A DNA stretch of 48,469 nucleotides, taken from NCBI GenBank assembly GCA_964501415.1, contig CAZCSL010000009.1, positions 1 through 48,469 on the forward strand, read 5' to 3'. Position 1 is the first letter of the stretch. Each line of letters begins with the position of its first letter. The notes beneath the pieces are model-generated. The model saw only the letters and a program-made list of their open reading frames with translations, ran no database searches and was not told the DNA's origin. The stretch comes from B1SED10-225 sp964501415 (GTDB taxonomy: Bacteria > Bacillota_I > Bacilli_A > Izemoplasmatales > Izemoplasmataceae). The translations under genes and the position numbers were made by a program. Below are positions 43,412-48,469 of this stretch, piece by piece.

Positions 43412-44625
43412 TATTTAGCCTCCATTTTTTTAAGAATAACAGCGGTACCCATACCGCCACCAATGCACAGTGATGCTAGACCATGCTTAACATCACGCTT
43501 CATCATTTCATGTAATAAAGTAACCACAATGCGGCTTCCACTGGCACCTACTGGATGACCCAAAGCGATCGCACCACCGTTTAAGTTGGTCTTAGTCATC
43601 AAATCAGCTACCGATATATCGTGGGCTGCTTCTAAGCCTTTAAGTACGCCTAAACTTTGCGCCGCAAAGGCTTCATTCAATTCGATTAAATCAATTTCAG
43701 AAAGCTTTAAACCACTAAAGTCAAGTGCCTTTTCAATGGCGGGCACAGGCCCTAAGCCCATAAAGTCCGGATCAACCCCTGCTTGGCCTAAACCGATCAC
43801 TTCAGCTAAGGGTTTTAAATTATATTGTTTAATCGCTGCCTCAGAAGCTAAGATCAAAAAGCTAGCTCCATCATTAATACCCGAGGCATTTCCTGCGGTT
43901 ACGGTCCCATCTTTTTTAAACGCCGGACGCAGTTTTGCTAAGGTTTCTTCGTTGCTTTTGCGGTTGATGTGCTCATCGGCCTCAAAAACAAATTCGCGTT
44001 TGCGCTCTTTTACGGTTATGGGGACGATTTCATCTTTAAATCGACCACCATCTTGTGCGACAATAGCGCGTCGTTGGCTTTCAGCGGCAAACGCATCTTG
44101 GGCTGCTCTTGTCAAGTTATATTTTTCGGCGATATTTTCTGCGGTTATGCCCATGTGCTGAGGTTTAAACGCATCCATCAAAGCATCATCAATCATATGG
44201 TCTTTAACGTTAAACCCACCCATTTTAATTCCTGAGCGCGTCTTATCGGGTAAAATGTAAGGGGCCTTTGACATCGATTCCGTTCCCCCGGCCGCAATCA
44301 CTTCGGCTTGATTGAGTTGCAACTGAGAAAACGCATTCATCATCGCTTTCATTCCTGAACCACAAGCCATATTGAGTGCATAAGCTGGCGTTTTTTGAGG
44401 TAACCCTGCTTTGATAGAAACTTGTCTGGCTACGCCTTGACCTAAGCCAGCGGGTAAGATATTACCCACGATGACCTCATCGATGCTATCTGTCTTCAGA
44501 TTGGCACTATCTAAGGCGGCTTTTAAAGTTGTCGCTGCATAATCGGCTGGATGCATGGTAGAAAGCGAACCCATAAACCCACCTATCGCGGTACGTTTAG
44601 CGCTTACAATATAAACCTTTTGCAT
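43411..44625 (-). CDS. Acetyl-CoA acetyltransferase (thiolase)
   Basis: 404 residues, complete. Nucleophile Cys in NMACGSGMKAM (about 88), NEAFAAQ (about 317), the His in GGAIALGHPVGASG (about 350) and the second Cys in CIGGGMGTA (about 390). This is the degradative/biosynthetic type II class, which joins or splits acetoacetyl-CoA and two acetyl-CoA. TAGGAGG precedes the ATG. It is first in the big operon with about 110 bases of leader carrying the FadR-like boxes. Confidence 0.95.
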   Translation of the reverse strand: MQKVYIVSAKRTAIGGFMGSLSTMHPADYAATTLKAALDSANLKTDSIDEVIVGNILPAGLGQGVARQVSIKAGLPQKTPAYALNMACGSGMKAMMNAFSQLQLNQAEVIAAGGTESMSKAPYILPDKTRSGIKMGGFNVKDHMIDDALMDAFKPQHMGITAENIAEKYNLTRAAQDAFAAESQRRAIVAQDGGRFKDEIVPITVKERKREFVFEADEHINRKSNEETLAKLRPAFKKDGTVTAGNASGINDGASFLILASEAAIKQYNLKPLAEVIGLGQAGVDPDFMGLGPVPAIEKALDFSGLKLSEIDLIELNEAFAAQSLGVLKGLEAAHDISVADLMTKTNLNGGAIALGHPVGASGSRIVVTLLHEMMKRDVKHGLASLCIGGGMGTAVILKKMEAK

Positions 44626-44690
44626 GAAATCCTCCTAAATAAATTATTATCTATTGCCAAAAACGGCACAATGATTTATACTTTTGAGTG

Positions 44691-44742
44691 TGAACAGTTA
44701 TTCATAAACTGAATGATTATTCATAAACTGAATGGTTATTCA
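44691..44742. promoter_or_regulatory. Three tandem FadR/TetR-type operators, 19-bp period
   Basis: TGAACAGTTATTCA (44691-44704), TGAATGATTATTCA (44710-44723) and TGAATGGTTATTCA (44729-44742) repeat exactly every 19 bases; two are perfect TGAAT-N4-ATTCA palindromes. They match much of the known B. subtilis FadR box TGAATGAMTANTCATTCA. They lie directly downstream of the -10 of the thiolase operon promoter and beside the divergent tetR gene. Confidence 0.8.
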
Positions 44743-44748
44743 TAATAT
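44720..44748 (+). promoter_or_regulatory. Possible promoter of the divergent tetR gene
   Basis: TTCATA (44720-44725), 17-base spacer, TAATAT (44743-44748): weak matches that overlap the operators and the opposite promoter's -10. Position would allow autoregulation. Confidence 0.3.
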
Positions 44749-44772
44749 ATCATAAAACGCTTACACTGTCAA
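44744..44772 (-). promoter_or_regulatory. Promoter of the thiolase-to-hydrolase operon
   Basis: Minus strand: TTGACA (44767-44772), 17-base spacer, TATATT (44744-44749). The three operators start 2 bases downstream of the -10. Confidence 0.85.
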
Positions 44773-44808
44773 TTAGAAGCCTTCACAAAATCAACAAAGG
44801 AGTATGTT

Positions 44809-45417
44809 ATGTTAGACTTAAATATTAAAGAACCGAAACACCGAAACGCAAAAAACACGTTTAAAACGGTAGAAAGTGCCGCTATCGCTCTTTTTTACAA
44901 ACAGGGTTATCACAAGACCACCATCGGTGATATTACCAAAAAAGCCGGGGTGGCTATTGGGACGTTTTATCTTTATTTCCCTTCCAAAATCGCGCTTTAT
45001 AAACATATATTGAGTTTGTTCTCCTATAATATTAGAAAACATATTGCTGAGAAAGTTGCCGATATTGAAGACCGCTATGAAAAAGAACGGGCGGGTTTAA
45101 AAGCGTTCATCACTTACGCACAAAAAAACCCAGAAATGTATAACATTATCTGGGAATCGCTTTATATCGATAGAAAGCTATTTAAGGATTATTACGAATC
45201 CTTTTCAATTCGGTATGCCAATGGTTTAAGCAGCGCTAAACAAAAAGGTGAGATTAAAGATATTGATACCGAAGTCATCAGTTTTGTTTTGATGGGCATC
45301 AATCACTTTATCGGCTTAAAAGTCATCATGGATTTAGGGACCAACAATAGCGATATTGACCACATTGTCGATGAAATTATGCGGTTGTTAAAACATGGAC
45401 TGTTTAAAAAAACATGA
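44809..45417 (+). CDS. TetR-family regulator, FadR-like (controls the divergent acid-utilisation operon)
   Basis: 202 residues. N-terminal helix-turn-helix (about 17-65): AIALFYKQGYHKTTIGDITKKAGVAIGTFYLYFPSK, very close to the TetR consensus and to acyl-CoA-responsive FadR-type members. The C-terminal helical domain (about 75-200) should bind the effector. AAAGGAG precedes the ATG. It is divergent from the operon and separated by the three FadR-like boxes, so it most likely represses both directions and is released by an acyl-CoA made by the pathway (inference from B. subtilis FadR). The stop codon lies inside the terminator stem. Confidence 0.9.
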   Translation: MLDLNIKEPKHRNAKNTFKTVESAAIALFYKQGYHKTTIGDITKKAGVAIGTFYLYFPSKIALYKHILSLFSYNIRKHIAEKVADIEDRYEKERAGLKAFITYAQKNPEMYNIIWESLYIDRKLFKDYYESFSIRYANGLSSAKQKGEIKDIDTEVISFVLMGINHFIGLKVIMDLGTNNSDIDHIVDEIMRLLKHGLFKKT

Positions 45418-45446
45418 GGCTTTCAACTTGAAAGCCTCTTTTTTTA
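45416..45446. terminator. Bidirectional terminator between tetR and the MATE gene
   Basis: A 10-bp stem GAGGCTTTCA/TGAAAGCCTC (45416-45425, 45429-45438), 3-base loop, T7 on the plus strand and a T7 run three bases later on the minus strand. The stop codons of both convergent genes touch or overlap it. Confidence 0.9.
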
Positions 45447-46877
45447 GGTTTGTAATGGGTTGAGTTTGGGTTTCTTTTCGGGTTTGATTTTGGGTTTGAA
45501 ATCAATGCGCAAGTAAAGGAAAAAACCTAACACGGCAATCAATAAATTGCTGATGAGCATCGCTTCCCAAATGACTTGTGAGCCGCGCTGTGGAAAGAAA
45601 CTTCCTAAGAAGATGACCAGCGGCAAACGAATCGCCCAAAGTCTCGTAACCGACAAAATGAAAGTATAGTGGGTGTTCCCTGTCCCATTGTAAGTTCCAA
45701 TAAACGTTTGGAATACCGCCATCAAAGGCAGACCCAATAGGATAAAGAACATATAATCAATGGTCAGTTTAAGCGCAACAGGATCGTCGGCCAAAAACAA
45801 TCCAGCAAGGGGGGCTCTAAGGAAAATGATAATCATCGACCCTACCGTCATGATGCCCACGGATAAAATCATGCTTTTACGGAAGGTTTCTTTAGCTCTT
45901 GCAGGGTTTTGTGCGCCGATGTTTTGACCGATAAAGGCCGCTAAAATGGCGCCCGTGGCCATCACAGGGTGTAAAATCATCGATAATAACCGATTACCGA
46001 TACCAAACGCCGCAACGGTTTCAGGACCATAACTATAAATGACGCCGTTCATCACGCCAAACCCAATCGCCGTAATCGCTTGGCCTACTGAGGCAGGTAC
46101 GGCGGTCTTGATAATCAAGACGCTATTTTTAAGTCGATATTTAATCGCTTTAAAATCGACGACTTCTTTAAAATCGATTCTTACGCCATCTTTGGCATGA
46201 AACAAACGATAAAAACCAATCGGCATAATGAGGTAATTAGCCAAAAGCGTCGCCAGGGCCGCCCCAGGTACCCCAAGAGAAAGCACCAAGATAAAGATCG
46301 GTGATAAAATGATGTTTAACAAAATCGCACTGCCGCTAATAAAGACGGGACTGAGTGTGTCCCCAGAGGCTTGCCTTGTGCCCATATAGGCAAAAAAGCC
46401 AAACAATACCGGGAATTCAAAAGCGCGAATGCGCAAATACGTCACGCTATTTTCAAAAATATAGCCCGTAGCGCCCATCCACCGCATAATGAAAGGCGCT
46501 AAGAAAAAGCCTAACAAGGCAAACACAATACCGCTTAAAACAGCGAGTGTAAAAATATCTGCCCCCGTCCGTTTTGCCAAGTTTTTTTCATTGGCGCCAA
46601 GCGATTGGGATATAAGCGCTGTAGCCGCAACCATGACCCCTATCCCCAGGGAGATGAAAGTAAACATCACAGGGAACGTTAACTGTATCGACGCAACGGC
46701 ATCTGAGGATCTTACGCCTTCAATACGGCCAACAAAAAACATATCCACGATATCGTGCAACGTTTTGATTAAATTATTAATCATTAAAGGAAAGGCCAAA
46801 ATGATCAGGCCTTTGTAAATGTTTGGGTCTTTTAATATGAGTTCCCGTTTCGTCTCTTCTTTTGTCACCGTAATCAC
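45444..46877 (-). CDS. MATE-family efflux transporter
   Basis: 477 residues and about twelve hydrophobic segments in two six-helix halves (about 25-240 and 260-460). The start region LIILAFPLMINNLIKTLHDIVDMFFVGRIEG and the matching second half AVPASVGQAITAIGFG...NGVIYSYGPETVAAFGIG are typical of Na+- or H+-coupled multidrug MATE pumps. Either GTG 46877 or GTG 46868 is the start; neither has a strong SD, and the extended -10 only 8 bases upstream of the first implies an almost leaderless mRNA. The C terminus is Lys/Pro-rich and short. Confidence 0.9.
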   Translation of the reverse strand: MITVTKEETKRELILKDPNIYKGLIILAFPLMINNLIKTLHDIVDMFFVGRIEGVRSSDAVASIQLTFPVMFTFISLGIGVMVAATALISQSLGANEKNLAKRTGADIFTLAVLSGIVFALLGFFLAPFIMRWMGATGYIFENSVTYLRIRAFEFPVLFGFFAYMGTRQASGDTLSPVFISGSAILLNIILSPIFILVLSLGVPGAALATLLANYLIMPIGFYRLFHAKDGVRIDFKEVVDFKAIKYRLKNSVLIIKTAVPASVGQAITAIGFGVMNGVIYSYGPETVAAFGIGNRLLSMILHPVMATGAILAAFIGQNIGAQNPARAKETFRKSMILSVGIMTVGSMIIIFLRAPLAGLFLADDPVALKLTIDYMFFILLGLPLMAVFQTFIGTYNGTGNTHYTFILSVTRLWAIRLPLVIFLGSFFPQRGSQVIWEAMLISNLLIAVLGFFLYLRIDFKPKIKPEKKPKLNPLQT

Positions 46878-46885
46878 CGCGAAAT

Positions 46886-46891
46886 ATTATA
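46886..46891 (-). promoter_or_regulatory. Extended -10 promoter of the MATE gene
   Basis: Minus strand TGCTATAAT (TATAAT at 46886-46891), no clear -35. The expected start site is only a few bases from the first possible start codon. Confidence 0.65.
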
Positions 46892-46943
46892 GCACATCTA
46901 AGCATATTTTTTTGACTTAATTGCTTATTTTTTGTTTTAACTT

Positions 46944-48068
46944 CTAAAGAGGTGGCTTTTCGCCAAAATATTGGTATAAACGCCCCTTAATACGCCCGTT
47001 AAAAAGCACACGGGTCTTATCGGCATAAAGCCCCAAGGTTTTTTCAAACCCTTGGTAAGCCGTATAAATATAATAACTGTTATCTTTGTGTTTTTTGATG
47101 ATTGAACCCAATCTTTGATAAAGCTCACTCAACGCTTTTTTATCTTCTAGGCGCAAACCATAAGGCGGATTGGTAATGACGATCGCATAAGGCAAGCTGT
47201 AATCCATATATTTAAAATCGCTTACTTTAAACTGGATGATATCATCAACGCCCGCATTAAAGGCGTTTTCTTTGGCCATCTCAACCATTTTATGATCTTT
47301 ATCAGCGGCCAAAATCTTAATGGGCTCATCTTGTTTAATCGCTTTTAAGGCTTCACTTTTAATGCGTCTAAAAAGCGCTTTATCAAAAGACTTAAATCGT
47401 TCAAACGCGAAGGCTCTATTGATATTGGGTGCGATATTTTTAGCGATTAAAGCCGCTTCAATGGCAATCGTGCCCGACCCACAAAAGGGGTCTATCAATA
47501 TGCGGTCGGATTGATAAAAACTTTGCATGATTAAAGCCGCAGCCAACGTCTCTTTAATCGGTGCTTCACCTTGTTTTTGTCGGTAGCCTCGCTTGTGCAA
47601 GGCTTGATCAGAGGTATCTAGCAATACTAAACAACGGTTGTTATCAAAACTAACCAACAAGTTAAAAACCGGCCCAGCTTCTAAAAACGTGGTTTGATTG
47701 AAAGCCGTTTTTAAATTTTCAATCCATGCTTTTTTGGTGATTTTTTGAATGTCTCTTAAACTGTATAAAGTACTCTTTTGACTTTTCGCATTGACGATCA
47801 TAGCCGCATCTTTAGTCAAATAAGGCGTAAAATCAATGCGTTTTATCAACGCAAACAACTGATCAAACGTCTTTATGGTTTCTTCTTCTAAAACCACATA
47901 GACGTGTTCGGCGGTTCTTAACGACAAATTCGCTTTGATTAGCGTTTCAAAATCGCCCTCAAAAAAAACCTTCCCATTTTCAACGTCTTTAAGGGAAAAA
48001 CCTAGTTTTTGACATTCAGCCTTAACCATCGCTTCCAGCCCAAAGGCCGTCGTTGCACATAAACGCAC
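46944..48068 (-). CDS. rlmL: 23S rRNA guanine-N2 methyltransferase (RlmL/YpsC-like, THUMP domain)
   Basis: 374 residues. The N-terminal ferredoxin-like and THUMP region (about 1-155) binds RNA; it starts CATTAFGLEAMVKAE. The C-terminal Rossmann methyltransferase (about 160-370) shows the SAM-site motif DPFCGSGTIAIEAAL (about 193) and the catalytic NPPYGLRL (about 300) for N2-guanine methylation. The length matches Firmicutes YpsC rather than the two-domain E. coli RlmKL. The start is GTG 48068 with GAGG 7 bases upstream; the nearby ATG is out of frame. It stands alone between the MATE gene and a divergent sigma factor gene. Confidence 0.92.
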   Translation of the reverse strand: MRLCATTAFGLEAMVKAECQKLGFSLKDVENGKVFFEGDFETLIKANLSLRTAEHVYVVLEEETIKTFDQLFALIKRIDFTPYLTKDAAMIVNAKSQKSTLYSLRDIQKITKKAWIENLKTAFNQTTFLEAGPVFNLLVSFDNNRCLVLLDTSDQALHKRGYRQKQGEAPIKETLAAALIMQSFYQSDRILIDPFCGSGTIAIEAALIAKNIAPNINRAFAFERFKSFDKALFRRIKSEALKAIKQDEPIKILAADKDHKMVEMAKENAFNAGVDDIIQFKVSDFKYMDYSLPYAIVITNPPYGLRLEDKKALSELYQRLGSIIKKHKDNSYYIYTAYQGFEKTLGLYADKTRVLFNGRIKGRLYQYFGEKPPL

Positions 48069-48100
48069 ATAATCACCTCAGTATTTATGATATCATATAT

Positions 48101-48130
48101 TTTACAATTGCTTCGCAGTTTTAGTATAAT
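48101..48130 (+). promoter_or_regulatory. Promoter of the ECF sigma factor gene
   Basis: TTTACA (48101-48106), 18-base spacer, TATAAT (48125-48130). A leader of about 40-60 bases follows. Confidence 0.7.
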
Positions 48131-48175
48131 TAAATAAGTATTACCAATAAAAACGATTCTAAACTTGTTATATAG

Positions 48176-48469
48176 ATGAAAGTTGGTTTAGCCATGGGAC
48201 AATCTAAGCTTGATACGTATGTAAATCGATTTAAAAATGGCGATGAAAAAGCGTTTGATACCCTCTACGATGAAACAAGCGTGGCGGTGTATCATACCAT
48301 TTTAAGCATTTTAAAAGACCCTTCGTTAAGTGAAGATGTGATGCAAGATACCTATTTGAAAATGATTGAAAAAATCTATGATTATAAAGCTCAAGGACAA
48401 TTTTTAGCTTGGATTAAAACGATCGCTTATCGCTTGGCGATTAATACTTACAACCAAAACAAAAAAACC
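48176..48469 (+). CDS. ECF-type RNA polymerase sigma factor (partial, runs off window)
   Basis: The frame is open to the last base; 98 codons are visible. Residues about 14-95 are sigma region 2: YVNRFKNGDEKAFDTLYDE, then LKDPSLSEDVMQDTYLKM and WIKTIAYRLAINTYN, the classic ECF helix pattern that binds the -10 element and core polymerase. Region 4 would lie outside the window. ATG 48176 or ATG 48194 could be the start; neither has a strong ribosome binding site. Whether an anti-sigma factor follows cannot be seen. Confidence 0.88.
   Translation, partial: MKVGLAMGQSKLDTYVNRFKNGDEKAFDTLYDETSVAVYHTILSILKDPSLSEDVMQDTYLKMIEKIYDYKAQGQFLAWIKTIAYRLAINTYNQNKKT

Noticed and set aside
44626..44690. Second promoter or riboswitch in the thiolase leader
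   Set aside because: A TATAAA-like element lacks a -35 at proper spacing, and the only hairpin (TGCC/GGCA) is short.
44691..44742. CRISPR or integration repeat
   Set aside because: The 19-bp repeats are palindromic and lie on divergent promoters beside a TetR gene, which fits operators; there are no spacers.
1..48469. Mycoplasma genetic code (TGA as Trp)
   Set aside because: TGA ends complete genes such as the tetR at 45415 and the flavoenzyme at 12462, and conserved Trp residues are coded TGG.
1..48469. Insertion sequences, prophage, toxin-antitoxin or restriction genes
   Set aside because: No transposase, integrase, phage structural or nuclease motif was seen in any plausible frame.

Overview
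The window is a stretch of bacterial chromosome from a Gram-positive-type (Bacillota/Mycoplasmatota-like) organism. Evidence: strong AGGAGG-type ribosome binding sites, TTGACA/TATAAT promoters, Rho-independent terminators, a two-subunit glycine decarboxylase, BmrCD-like paired ABC exporters, and FadR-type TetR operators like those of Bacillus. TGA ends several genes and Trp is TGG, so the standard bacterial code applies and the Mycoplasma code does not. I lean to a free-living relative of Acholeplasma/Izemoplasma/Haloplasma, without certainty. Most genes lie on the minus strand. A run of 100 N (22262-22361) is an assembly gap.

Region by region. (1) 1-5082: end of a secreted or pilus-associated protein (+), then the pilus/type II secretion core genes pilC and pilB and a VanW-like wall protein (-). 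(2) 5112-9489: glycine cleavage operon gcvT-gcvH-gcvPA-gcvPB with its own promoter and terminator; no glycine riboswitch fits its short leader. (3) 9563-13867: a membrane PAS-GGDEF-HD-GYP c-di-GMP protein (+), tRNA-Leu(CAA), a GntR/FCD regulator, and a CoA-disulfide-reductase-like flavoenzyme with a DUF2892 protein. (4) 13883-21995: two heterodimeric ABC exporter pairs. One follows a newly read 24-codon leader ORF and an intrinsic terminator (attenuator); the other sits in an operon with a TetR regulator. (5) 22007-27385: a Lys/Glu/Pro-repeat protein with a DUF2188 end, split by the N gap; a GGDEF-EAL protein; an aldo/keto reductase; a tocopherol-cyclase-like protein; and a degenerate GT2 glycosyltransferase-like membrane protein. 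(6) 27399-31478: a third exporter pair under a MarR regulator with a clear operator. (7) 31487-33346: a surface protein with five Ig-like repeats. (8) 33406-45446: a large operon of about 11 kb: thiolase, short-chain dehydrogenase, KAS III/HMG-CoA-synthase-like enzyme, LivHMGFK-type ABC importer, CoA-transferase and two alpha/beta hydrolases. It runs from one strong promoter overlapped by three 19-bp-spaced FadR-like boxes, with a divergent TetR gene. (9) 45444-48469: MATE exporter, rRNA methyltransferase, and the start of an ECF sigma factor at the window edge.

The most interesting systems are the (8) operon, which reads as import and CoA-dependent breakdown of short hydroxy-, keto- or fatty acids (possibly hydroxybutyrate esters or oligomers), and the leader-peptide attenuator in (4). 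Three drug-exporter-type pairs within 18 kb, each with a different control device (attenuation, TetR, MarR), make this a defence/efflux island.
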